Shown: piece by piece, positions 1 through 7,121 of the stretch
Layout: each line of letters starts with the position of its first letter
How positions within the stretch are numbered: position 1 is the first letter of the stretch
Assembly: GCA_910586615.1 (NCBI GenBank)
Contig: CAJUJP010000071.1
Location: 1 to 15,235 of the forward strand
DNA: 15,235 nucleotides
Reading direction: 5' to 3'
DNA from: an uncultured Lachnospiraceae bacterium
GTDB taxonomy: Bacteria; Bacillota; Clostridia; Lachnospirales; Lachnospiraceae
Notes under the pieces: generated by a model
What the model was told of the DNA's origin: nothing
Database searches by the model: none
What the model saw: only the letters and a program-made list of their open reading frames with translations
Made by a program: the position numbers and the translations under genes

Positions 1-73
1 AAATACAAGGTTTATGTGTTATGATGTTTAAACGGAAGTGTCAAACTCCCGAGCAAGTGCATGGTGCGGGTGT

Positions 74-108
74 GAACAGTAACGGCCGGACTGTTCAGAT
101 GGATTTTT
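74..108 (+). terminator. Possible terminator of an upstream transcript
   Basis: A perfect 7-bp inverted repeat, GAACAGT (74-80) and ACTGTTC (90-96), encloses a 9-base loop. A run of five T lies at 104-108, but seven bases separate the stem from the T run, so this is a weak intrinsic terminator at best. Just upstream, CCCG (48-51) can pair with CGGG (67-70), so the whole of 46-96 may fold. No confident gene is visible in 1-121. Short reading frames run in from the left edge and end at 22-24, 29-31 and 117-119, and any of them could be the tail of an upstream gene. Confidence 0.4.
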
Positions 109-121
109 CTACAGGATAGTT

Positions 122-150
122 TTGCTAAGTTTCGGTAAGAGTGGTATACT
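122..150 (+). promoter_or_regulatory. Sigma-A promoter with extended -10, upstream of the M16C peptidase gene
   Basis: The -35 box TTGCTA (122-127) and the -10 box TATACT (145-150) are separated by 17 bases. TG at 142-143 plus one base precedes the -10 box, which makes it an extended -10. The spacing is ideal and the promoter sits directly before the gene that starts at 195, giving a short leader of roughly 38 bases with a ribosome binding site at 176-183. That the candidate terminator (74-108) lies immediately upstream fits the start of a new transcription unit here. Confidence 0.75.
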
Positions 151-194
151 ATAGTGCAGACGGTTTATTCCATTAGAAAGGAGTTTGCACACAT

Positions 195-3116
195 ATGCAG
201 ATTGAACAGTTACAGGCTTACACAGTGCTTGAAAAGAGGGAGATCAAAGAACTGAATTCAGTCAGTTATCTTTTGAGACACAATAAAACGGGGGCGAGAG
301 TGGCACTTTTGTCCAATGATGATGATAATAAGGTCTTTTATATCGGTTTTCGCACACCACCCAAAGACAGTACGGGTGTAGCGCATATTGTGGAACATAC
401 CGTGCTCTGCGGTTCCGATAAATTTCCGGTGAAAGATCCTTTTATCGAACTTGCGAAGGGATCGCTCAATACTTTTTTGAATGCCATGACTTATCCTGAT
501 AAGACAGTGTATCCTGTTGCAAGCTGTAATGACAAGGATTTTCAGAATCTGATGGACGTCTATCTGGATGCGGTATTTCATCCGAACATTTATCATGAGG
601 AGAAGATTTTCAGGCAGGAGGGCTGGCACTATGAGATGGAAAATGCTGAGGACGCGCTGACCATCAACGGTGTGGTTTACAGCGAAATGAAGGGGGCCTA
701 TTCTTCCCCGGACGATGTGCTGTGGAGAGAGATCATGAATTCCCTTTATCCGCATACTGCATATGCCGTGGAATCCGGCGGTGATCCGGATGTGATTCCG
801 GAACTGACTTATGAGGATTTTCTTGCTTTTCATCAGAAGTATTATCATCCCTCCAACAGTTATATATATCTGTACGGGGATATGGATATGGCGGAGAAGT
901 TACAGTATATTGATGAGGAATATTTGTCCGCTTATGATGCTCTTTTGGTGGATTCCATGCCGGGTACGGAACCGGCTTTTACCGGGATGGTGACGGTAGA
1001 GAAGGAGTATCCCATCATGGAGAGTGAGTCGGAGAAGGATAACACGTATCTGGCCTACAATATTTCTCTGGGAGAACAGCCGGACCGGAAGTTCTGTTAC
1101 GGCTTTTCCACGCTGGTAGATGTATTGTGCATGATGCCCGGCGCACCTGTGAAACAGGCGCTTTTGGATGCGGGGATCGGCACGGATTTAAACTGTGCTT
1201 ATGATACGGGGGTAAGGCAGCCGTATTTTTCCATGATCGCAAAGAATGCCAACGCGGAACAGAAAGAAGAATTCATCCGCGTGGTGGATGATACGCTTGC
1301 GAAGCTTGTACGGGACGGGCTGGATCAGAAGGCAATCAGGGCAAATCTGAACAACAGTGAATTCAAATACAGGGAGGCAGATTTCGGTTCCTATCCGAAG
1401 GGGCTTATGTATGGCCTGCAGATGCTGGAAACGTGGCTTTATGATGAGTCCAGACCTTTTGAAAATGTGGAACTTCTGGATACTTTCCGTGAACTGAAGC
1501 AGGCAGCAGGCACTTCCTACTATGAGGATCTGATCCGGGAGTATCTGATCAGTAATTCTCATAAGAGCGTGGTGGTAGTGCGTCCTGCAAAAGGGCTGAC
1601 CGGCATAAAAGAGAAGAAACTCGAACAGGAACTTGCCGAAAAAAAGGCTGCCATGAGCGAGGAGGAGATCCAATGCATTGTCCGGGAGACAGAGGAACTG
1701 CGGCAGTATCAGGAAGAGCCCAGCCGCAGGGAAGATCTGGAAAAGATTCCGCTGCTGTCCAGAGGGGACATGAAACGGGAGGCTGTGCCATATCAGAACG
1801 AGGAGAAGGATGTTGACGGTACGGTGCTCTTATATCATGATGTTTTTACAAACGGGATAGGATATCTGCGGTTTATGTTTGATTTAAGGCAGGTGCCTGA
1901 AGAACTGTTCCCGTATGTAGGAATCCTGAAAACGGTTTTGGGTCTGGTGAGTACACAACAGTACAGCTACAGTGAACTGTACAATGAGATCAATCTGCAG
2001 ACAGGCGGCATTGCTCCCGCGGTAAATACCTACACAGATGCGAGAGACTTGTCAAAATATACTGCAACGCTTGATCTTAAGGTGAAGGTATTATATGAAA
2101 ATCTGCCTCAGGCTTTTGCACTGGCGGAAGAGATTCTGACGCGCTCCGATTATACGGATATGAAACGGCTTTTTGAGCTTGTGGCAGAGGCACGTTCCTG
2201 CAAACAGGCGGACATGATGTCGGCTGGACACACGCTGGCAGCAGGCCGGGCGCTGTCTTATCTGTCCAGACCGGCTATGGTGATGGAGCATATGAACGGC
2301 ATACCTTTTTACAGGCTTTTGGAAGATCTGGAAAAGAACTTTGACGTGCGTAAGGAAGAACTGGCGGATTGCCTGCAGAGGGTAGTGAGTTGTATTTTCC
2401 GGCCGGAGAATCTGATGGTGGACTATACTGCCCAACCGGAGGGATTGACGGGAATCGAGGCGCTTGTCAGAAATCTGAAAGGAAGCCTGTACACCGGTCC
2501 GGTGGAGGGAAAAGGATATGCTCCTGAACCGGTGCGGAAAAATGAGGGATTTATGACTTCGGCACAGATCCAGTATGTGTGCCGTGCAGGAAATTATGTC
2601 AAAAAAGGTCTGCCTTATAACGGGGCGCTGAAGGTACTGCGTGTGCTTATGGGATACGATTACCTCTGGACACAGGTGCGGGTCAAGGGCGGCGCTTACG
2701 GGTGTATGTGCAGTTTTGGCAGATCCGGCGACAGTTATTTTGTGTCCTACAGAGATCCCAACCTGCAAAATACCATCGAGGTATACGAGAAAGCGGCGGA
2801 CTATATTGCTGATTTTGAGGCAGATGAGCGAACCATGACGCAGTATATCATCGGGGCTGTCAGCGAGATGGATCAGCCCATGACACCGGCTATGAAAGGA
2901 ACTTATTCCCTGACCGGCTATATGACCCATTATCCTTATGAGAAGATTCAGCAGAACCGGGATGAACTGCTTGCGGCAGATGCCCATACGATTCGCGGAC
3001 TTTCAGAGTATATCCGGGCTTTTATGGATGAGGACTGCCTCTGCGTGGTCGGCAATGAGGAGAAGATCAAGGGGAATAGTGACCTGTTCGAAGGTACAGA
3101 TTATCTGTTCCATTGA
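195..3116 (+). CDS. M16C family zinc metallopeptidase (PreP/Cym1-like)
   Basis: This is a 973-residue insulinase-superfamily peptidase, the usual length for the one-chain PreP type. The inverted zinc motif HxxEH is intact: H64-I-V-E67-H68, with E164 in VVYSEMKG as the third zinc ligand 96 residues later, which matches the spacing of human PreP. E67 would be the catalytic base. The C-terminal half carries RVKGGAYG (R829 and Y835), the conserved substrate-binding Arg/Tyr of this superfamily. The order is therefore an active M16 domain, a related middle part with a charged helical linker near residues 470-510, and an inactive M16 half with the RVKGGAYG motif. No signal peptide is seen, so it should act in the cytoplasm on peptides. 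The ATG has AAAGGAG (176-183) upstream at normal spacing. Family membership is secure; the natural substrates are unknown. Confidence 0.95.
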   Translation: MQIEQLQAYTVLEKREIKELNSVSYLLRHNKTGARVALLSNDDDNKVFYIGFRTPPKDSTGVAHIVEHTVLCGSDKFPVKDPFIELAKGSLNTFLNAMTYPDKTVYPVASCNDKDFQNLMDVYLDAVFHPNIYHEEKIFRQEGWHYEMENAEDALTINGVVYSEMKGAYSSPDDVLWREIMNSLYPHTAYAVESGGDPDVIPELTYEDFLAFHQKYYHPSNSYIYLYGDMDMAEKLQYIDEEYLSAYDALLVDSMPGTEPAFTGMVTVEKEYPIMESESEKDNTYLAYNISLGEQPDRKFCYGFSTLVDVLCMMPGAPVKQALLDAGIGTDLNCAYDTGVRQPYFSMIAKNANAEQKEEFIRVVDDTLAKLVRDGLDQKAIRANLNNSEFKYREADFGSYPKGLMYGLQMLETWLYDESRPFENVELLDTFRELKQAAGTSYYEDLIREYLISNSHKSVVVVRPAKGLTGIKEKKLEQELAEKKAAMSEEEIQCIVRETEELRQYQEEPSRREDLEKIPLLSRGDMKREAVPYQNEEKDVDGTVLLYHDVFTNGIGYLRFMFDLRQVPEELFPYVGILKTVLGLVSTQQYSYSELYNEINLQTGGIAPAVNTYTDARDLSKYTATLDLKVKVLYENLPQAFALAEEILTRSDYTDMKRLFELVAEARSCKQADMMSAGHTLAAGRALSYLSRPAMVMEHMNGIPFYRLLEDLEKNFDVRKEELADCLQRVVSCIFRPENLMVDYTAQPEGLTGIEALVRNLKGSLYTGPVEGKGYAPEPVRKNEGFMTSAQIQYVCRAGNYVKKGLPYNGALKVLRVLMGYDYLWTQVRVKGGAYGCMCSFGRSGDSYFVSYRDPNLQNTIEVYEKAADYIADFEADERTMTQYIIGAVSEMDQPMTPAMKGTYSLTGYMTHYPYEKIQQNRDELLAADAHTIRGLSEYIRAFMDEDCLCVVGNEEKIKGNSDLFEGTDYLFH

Positions 3117-3249
3117 AAAAACGGAATAAATTTTTTTAGTGATACAGATCAGATGCAACTTTTTCCTTCCGTGAAAGGTATTTAAATCAGAAGGAACCGG
3201 AAAAGACCGTTTTGTGTGCGGTGTGCGGCCGGGAAAGGGAGGAATCATT

Positions 3250-4425
3250 ATGAATATGGAAAAAAGAAAATGGATAAGAATCGTGGCAGCGGCGGGTGCG
3301 TCAGCAGTTATGCTCAGCGCCTGCGGCAGCAGCGGGAGTCACAGTGCCGCGTCAACAATGAAATATGAATCGGCAGTGGATACGGCAGCGGACTATGACA
3401 GCGGCGGGAATGGATATCCAGCCGGAGCTATAGCAGAATTTAGCGAGACGGCGACTCAGGAAGGGGCAGAAGCCGGATATGACGATGCGGCAGCAGAGGA
3501 GAGCGGTACACAGCTTCAGCAGGATGCACTGGCGGGCAGGAAGCTGATCAAGAATGTGAATCTCAACGTGGAGACGGAGCAGTTCGATGTACTGTTGCCG
3601 AACCTGCAGAAGAGAGTTACGGCTCTTGGCGGATACATAGAAGATATGTCAAGCTATAGCAGGAATGACAACTATTCCGCGGACTTTCAGGGGACGAAAT
3701 ATCTGCGTTATGCAAGTATGACGGTTCGTATGCCCAAAGAAAATCTGGATGCATTTCTGGAAGAAGTGGGGGAGCAGACCAATGTGGTGAGCCGTTCTGA
3801 AAGTGTGACGGATGTGACGCTGCAATATGTAGATCTGGAAAGTCATAAGAAGGCACTGACTACGGAACAGGACAGACTTCTGGAACTGATGGAACAGGCC
3901 CAGACTGTGGAGGACATAATTGCCATTGAGGGGCGTCTGTCGGAGGTGCGCTATCAGATCGAAAGCATGGAATCACAGCTTCGAACCTATGATAACAAAA
4001 TAGATTACAGCACCGTATATCTGTCCATTGACGAGGTGGAGCGGTACACGCCTACCGAGGAAGTGACTACGGGGCAGCGGATCAGGACCGGTTTTATGGA
4101 CAGCTTAAAGGGAGTGGGAAAAGGACTCAGCAACTTCGGGATCTGGTTTGTGATCAAACTTCCTTATCTGATCTTATGGGCAGTCATTCTATTGCTTCTG
4201 TTCCTGATCGGACGGTTTGTGTTCAAAGTCATGGACAGACGCAGTGCAAAGAAAGCGGCAGGCAGAAGAAATCCGTATCAGGTGCAGCCTTATTCCCAGA
4301 TGCAGAGTACAGGATTGAATCAGGGCGGCGGGCAGAATCCGGCGGGTCAGACCGGGAATGTGCAGGAAGCCCAGAACGGACCGGAACAGGGCGGAAGCAC
4401 CGGAGAAGCACAGAATGACATATAA
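3250..4425 (+). CDS. DUF4349 lipoprotein with C-terminal membrane segment
   Basis: The 391-residue product starts with a basic n-region and a hydrophobic stretch that ends in the lipobox LSAC, with C25 as the lipidated cysteine. A low-complexity acidic and Gly/Ala-rich linker follows to about residue 95. The DUF4349 domain spans roughly 97-265. Its features are KLIKNVNLNVE, a central GGYIE, the TVRMP strand, and a coiled coil around 190-250 with repeated Glu/Leu/Gln. One membrane segment lies at about 299-325, followed by a basic stretch (DRRSAKKAAGRR) and a Gln/Gly/Asn-rich tail. The positive-inside rule puts this tail in the cytoplasm, so the protein would be held by both a lipid and a helix. 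I chose ATG 3250 because GGGAGG (3237-3242) sits 7 bases ahead; an in-frame start at 3214 lacks such a site. The function of DUF4349 proteins is not known to me. I saw no convincing promoter in 3117-3249. Confidence 0.9.
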   Translation: MNMEKRKWIRIVAAAGASAVMLSACGSSGSHSAASTMKYESAVDTAADYDSGGNGYPAGAIAEFSETATQEGAEAGYDDAAAEESGTQLQQDALAGRKLIKNVNLNVETEQFDVLLPNLQKRVTALGGYIEDMSSYSRNDNYSADFQGTKYLRYASMTVRMPKENLDAFLEEVGEQTNVVSRSESVTDVTLQYVDLESHKKALTTEQDRLLELMEQAQTVEDIIAIEGRLSEVRYQIESMESQLRTYDNKIDYSTVYLSIDEVERYTPTEEVTTGQRIRTGFMDSLKGVGKGLSNFGIWFVIKLPYLILWAVILLLLFLIGRFVFKVMDRRSAKKAAGRRNPYQVQPYSQMQSTGLNQGGGQNPAGQTGNVQEAQNGPEQGGSTGEAQNDI

Positions 4426-4428
4426 AAA

Positions 4429-4462
4429 CAGAGTAAACAAGGCGGCAGCAAAAGGTACTCTG
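4429..4462 (+). other. Stem-loop between the DUF4349 gene and era
   Basis: CAGAGTA (4429-4435) and TACTCTG (4456-4462) form a perfect 7-bp inverted repeat around a 20-base loop. There is no T run after it, so it is not an intrinsic terminator. It could be an RNA-processing or attenuation structure between the two genes, or chance. Only the inverted repeat is seen directly. Confidence 0.25.
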
Positions 4463-4499
4463 AATAGAAAGAACAGTACAGAAAGTGACCAGAACATTT

Positions 4500-5417
4500 A
4501 TGGAGAAAAAAGAAGAAAACAAGCAGTTTAAATCCGGGTTTGCCACGCTGATCGGCAGACCTAATGTGGGGAAATCCACGTTGATGAATGCACTGATCGG
4601 TCAGAAGATCGCCATCACATCCAACCGGCCGCAGACTACCAGAAATAAGATCCAGACTGTATATACTTCCGAGGCGGGCCAGATCGTATTTCTGGATACG
4701 CCGGGGATTCATAAAGCAAAAAACAAGCTGGGAAATTATATGGTAAACGTGGCGGAACGTACCCTGTCCGAAGTGGATGTGATCCTCTGGCTGGTGGAAC
4801 CCACAGATTATATCGGTGCCGGGGAGCAGCACATCATCGAGCAGCTTAAGAAGATGAAGACACCGGTTATACTTGTCATTAACAAGATTGACACGGTAAA
4901 AAAGGAACTGATTCTGACCTTTATTGATGCATACCGCGGACAGCTTGATTTTGCTGAGATCGTACCGGTATCGGCACTGAAAAAGGACGGCCTGGAAGTG
5001 CTGATCGAATGTATTATGAAGTACCTGCCTTACGGAGTGCCTTTTTATGATGAGGATACGGTGACAGATCAGCCTATGCGCCAGATTGTGGCGGAACTGA
5101 TCAGGGAGAAAGCGCTCCGGTGTCTGGAAGAGGAGATTCCCCACGGCATTGCAGTCACCATCGAGATTATGAAATTCAGGAAGCATATCGTGGATATTGA
5201 GGCCACCATCGTCTGCGAGCGGGATTCCCATAAGGGTATCATCATCGGTAAACAGGGCAGTATGCTCAAGAAGATCGGTTCCATGGCAAGACCGGATATT
5301 GAAGATCTGGTGGAACGCCAGGTGAACCTGAAGCTCTGGGTCAAGGTCAAAAAGGACTGGCGGGACAGCGATTATCTGTTGAAAAATTTCGGCTATAATC
5401 CGAAAGAAACCGAGTAG
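4500..5417 (+). CDS. era: GTPase Era, 30S ribosome assembly
   Basis: Era is a GTPase that binds the 3' end of 16S rRNA and helps mature the 30S subunit. From ATG 4500 the product has 305 residues, close to the usual 300. All G motifs are present: G1 GRPNVGKS (19-26), the switch I region QTTR (45-48), G3 DTPG (66-69), G4 NKID (128-131) and G5 SALK (158-161). The C-terminal KH domain carries the RNA-binding loop GKQG (250-253). The start is uncertain. An in-frame GTG at 4485 would add five residues, and neither start has a good Shine-Dalgarno site, which is unusual in this window. The order era, yqzL, recO is typical of Firmicutes. The protein is expected in the cytoplasm and at the membrane. 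Confidence 0.97.
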   Translation: MEKKEENKQFKSGFATLIGRPNVGKSTLMNALIGQKIAITSNRPQTTRNKIQTVYTSEAGQIVFLDTPGIHKAKNKLGNYMVNVAERTLSEVDVILWLVEPTDYIGAGEQHIIEQLKKMKTPVILVINKIDTVKKELILTFIDAYRGQLDFAEIVPVSALKKDGLEVLIECIMKYLPYGVPFYDEDTVTDQPMRQIVAELIREKALRCLEEEIPHGIAVTIEIMKFRKHIVDIEATIVCERDSHKGIIIGKQGSMLKKIGSMARPDIEDLVERQVNLKLWVKVKKDWRDSDYLLKNFGYNPKETE

Positions 5418-5488
5418 AAAAAGAATAGAAAAAGCCAAATCTGCGAACCCTAAACACTAGTTGATTGAGAGAGGATCAGGGGCGTAAG

Positions 5489-5665
5489 ATGAATGAGATA
5501 AATTACTGGGACAGATTTATGGCTACCGGAAAAATAGATGATTTTCTGGCATACAGAAATGCAGCAGAGGATACAGGGCGACGGGATTGTGATAGAAAAG
5601 AAGAGTCGGGAGAACAGTCTCATGCAGGAATATACACAGATTACAGGGATGATTTTAAAGGCTGA
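5489..5665 (+). CDS. yqzL: YqzL-like small protein
   Basis: This 58-residue frame lies exactly where Firmicutes carry yqzL, between era and recO. Its first half reads NYWDRFMATGKIDDFLAYRN, which fits the W-x-x-F-x-x-T/S-G-x-I-x-x-Y/F-L pattern I associate with the YqzL family. The second half is polar and looks unconserved. ATG 5489 has CAGGGG (5477-5482) six bases ahead; an upstream in-frame TTG at 5465 is less likely. The last 44 bases overlap the start of recO in another frame, so the C-terminal 14 or so residues are constrained by two genes. The role of YqzL is unknown. I am fairly sure it is a gene from its position and N-terminal pattern; the name rests on memory of the family. Confidence 0.7.
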   Translation: MNEINYWDRFMATGKIDDFLAYRNAAEDTGRRDCDRKEESGEQSHAGIYTDYRDDFKG

Positions 5666-6269
5666 ACCGATGGGTGAGTACGACAAAAGAGTCGTGATAT
5701 TGACAAAGGAGAAGGGAAAGATTTCAGCATTTGCAAGAGGAGCGCGCAAACAGGGCAGCAGGCTTCTTGCGGCGACGAATCCCTTCTCCTTTGGAGAGTT
5801 TAAGATGTATGCGGGAAGGAGTTCCTACAATATCATGGAAGCCTCCATCAGCAATTATTTCGCAGGTTTGCGGGAAGATTTTGAAGGTGCATATTACGGG
5901 ATGTATTTTCTGGAACTGATGGATTATTATACGAGAGAGAACAATGACGAGAAGGAGATGCTCAAGCTGCTTTACCAGTCGCTGCGTGCTCTCATGCATG
6001 AAGGACTTTCCAACCGGCTGATCCGTTACATATTTGAAATGAAGGCCATGGTATTAAACGGAGAATTTCCGGGTATGCCGCGGGGAGACGGGTGGGATAA
6101 ATCCACGGAATATGCCGTTTCCTATATCATGGAATCCGGCATCGAAAGGCTTTATACGTTTACCGTGACGGAGCAGGTGCTGGAGCAGCTTGGCAGGATT
6201 GCAGATGACTATCGCAGGAGATATCTGGACAGAACGTTTAAAAGTCTTGAAATTGTGGATAATCTTTAA
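5622..6269 (+). CDS. recO: DNA repair protein RecO
   Basis: RecO loads RecA onto SSB-coated single-stranded DNA together with RecR and also anneals strands. The 215-residue product opens with the typical N-terminal OB-fold: ITGMILKAEPMGEYDKRVVILT, then GKISAFARGARKQGSRL and FGEFKMY. A helical C-terminal part with YFLELMDYYT follows. ATG 5622 has GGGAGA (5608-5613) at good spacing and sits at the family's usual start. A longer in-frame start at 5538 would add 28 residues that look like an out-of-frame reading of yqzL. The protein is shorter than the common 240-255 residues and contains no cysteine, so the zinc-binding CxxC module found in many RecO proteins is missing. The gene overlaps yqzL by 44 bases, which suggests coupled translation. 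Confidence 0.93.
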   Translation: MQEYTQITGMILKAEPMGEYDKRVVILTKEKGKISAFARGARKQGSRLLAATNPFSFGEFKMYAGRSSYNIMEASISNYFAGLREDFEGAYYGMYFLELMDYYTRENNDEKEMLKLLYQSLRALMHEGLSNRLIRYIFEMKAMVLNGEFPGMPRGDGWDKSTEYAVSYIMESGIERLYTFTVTEQVLEQLGRIADDYRRRYLDRTFKSLEIVDNL

Positions 6270-6275
6270 TATAAT
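6247..6275 (+). promoter_or_regulatory. Sigma-A promoter inside the 3' end of recO
   Basis: TTGAAA (6247-6252) and a consensus TATAAT (6270-6275) are separated by exactly 17 bases. The -35 box lies within the last recO codons and the -10 box begins one base after the recO stop. The next gene starts at 6323, which would give a leader of about 40 bases. This is among the best promoter matches in the window and implies that the lipoprotein gene, and perhaps glyS and alaS, can be transcribed apart from era-recO. Confidence 0.72.
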
Positions 6276-6322
6276 GTAATGCAGTATGTTAACGGTTTAA
6301 GATTGACCAGAGAGGAATGTGT

Positions 6323-6958
6323 ATGCAAAAAGGAAAGACGCTCCTTTTGATCCTGGCGGCAGTGAGCGGGCTAGCAGGCTGTGGTCAGGGCAGTCTGCCG
6401 GATGTTTGTTCTGTTTCGATTGGTAAAGACGGCGGGATTGCCCATCAGGTCGTAGGAAACTTTGACCAGAATTATTATGAAATGGAAGGGCTTGAGACGC
6501 TGGCATCGGACAGGGTTTCCGAATATTGTGCGGATAACGGTGCGGATAAGGTTTCCCTGATGTCTGTGGAGGAAAAGGGCGGCAAAGTGCTGCTTCAGTT
6601 TCAGTATGCCACAGATCAGGACTACAGTGATTTTAATCACAGGGAAATGTTTGTGGGTACTGTGGAAGAAGCCAATGGCCGCGGCTACAAACTGGATCAT
6701 GTAGCCTTTGTTTCTTCGGGCGGAGAACCGGTAGAGCTGGGAGGTATCAGTGATTCGGAGAAAAAGCAGATCGTGATCATCGGCACAAAGCCATCGGAAG
6801 AACTGGTGGTGAATACTTATGGCAGGATCCTTTACATCAACCAGAGTGCGGACAGTGATCTGGATGTTTCTTTTTCCGGCAAAAAGGGTGTGCACATCGT
6901 TCATCAGGCGGGAGAGAATGCGGATGAGAGCGTTTTGTCTTATATTGTATTTGAATAA
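6323..6958 (+). CDS. Unrecognised secreted lipoprotein
   Basis: I do not recognise the family. The 211-residue product begins MQKGKTLLLILAAVSG and ends its signal with the lipobox LAGC, C20 being the lipidated residue, so it should sit on the outer face of the membrane. The mature part is soluble, acidic and rich in beta-strand-like stretches such as KVLLQFQYA, KQIVIIGTKP and GRILYIN. It has no repeats and no membrane helix after the signal. One cysteine at about residue 28 and one at about 62 lie in the mature part. ATG 6323 is preferred because GAGG (6312-6315) lies 7 bases ahead; the in-frame ATG at 6317 is too close to that site. Its own promoter lies at 6247-6275. Position gives no clear functional hint, since its neighbours are recO and glyS. 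Confidence 0.85.
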   Translation: MQKGKTLLLILAAVSGLAGCGQGSLPDVCSVSIGKDGGIAHQVVGNFDQNYYEMEGLETLASDRVSEYCADNGADKVSLMSVEEKGGKVLLQFQYATDQDYSDFNHREMFVGTVEEANGRGYKLDHVAFVSSGGEPVELGGISDSEKKQIVIIGTKPSEELVVNTYGRILYINQSADSDLDVSFSGKKGVHIVHQAGENADESVLSYIVFE

Positions 6959-6962
6959 CGTG

Positions 6963-6988
6963 TCCGTTTCCGGCTGAACGGAAACGGA
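6963..6988 (+). other. Perfect 10-bp stem-loop after the lipoprotein gene
   Basis: TCCGTTTCCG (6963-6972) and CGGAAACGGA (6979-6988) are perfect reverse complements around the 6-base loop GCTGAA. The stem begins four bases after the stop codon of the lipoprotein gene. It is as strong as a terminator stem, but the first T run (7004-7008) is 15 bases away. It is therefore either a poor or partial terminator, a 3'-end stabiliser of the lipoprotein mRNA, or part of the glyS leader. Confidence 0.6.
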
Positions 6989-7008
6989 AGATCAAACGAA
7001 TGGTTTTT

Positions 7009-7045
7009 CTGCACGGTTTTATGCTTTCAGACAGAACCGTGGCAG
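7009..7045 (+). other. Second stem-loop in the glyS leader
   Basis: CTGCACGGTT (7009-7018) pairs with AACCGTGGCAG (7035-7045), a 10-bp stem with one bulged G on the right side and a 16-base loop. It lies 77 bases ahead of the glyS start. No T-box core motif or terminator T run follows it. Seen directly: the complementarity. Inferred: a structured untranslated region that might regulate glyS. Confidence 0.45.
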
Positions 7046-7121
7046 TTAATGCGGGCAAATACTTTAAAACAGGATATGGATGGCCGAGTGATATCATAAA
7101 AGATTCAGAATGGAGGAAATT

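Noticed and set aside
2091..2987. Long minus-strand open frame inside the peptidase gene
   Set aside because: It is fully antisense to a well-conserved gene, rich in His, Ile and Arg as such shadow frames are, and has no recognisable domain. The same applies to the long minus-strand frames at 4347-5438, 8159-9040 and 11732-12571.
3115..3137. A-run and T-run after the peptidase gene as a terminator
   Set aside because: The possible stem is only A-T pairs around a 9-base gap with no G-C pair, and the runs are better explained by local AT richness.
5538..5621. Upstream extension of RecO from ATG 5538
   Set aside because: The extra 28 residues do not resemble RecO and overlap the yqzL-like frame; a good ribosome binding site precedes 5622.
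6959..7121. A T-box or glycine riboswitch before glyS
   Set aside because: I looked for the T-box core and for glycine riboswitch core motifs and found neither; only unclassified hairpins are present.
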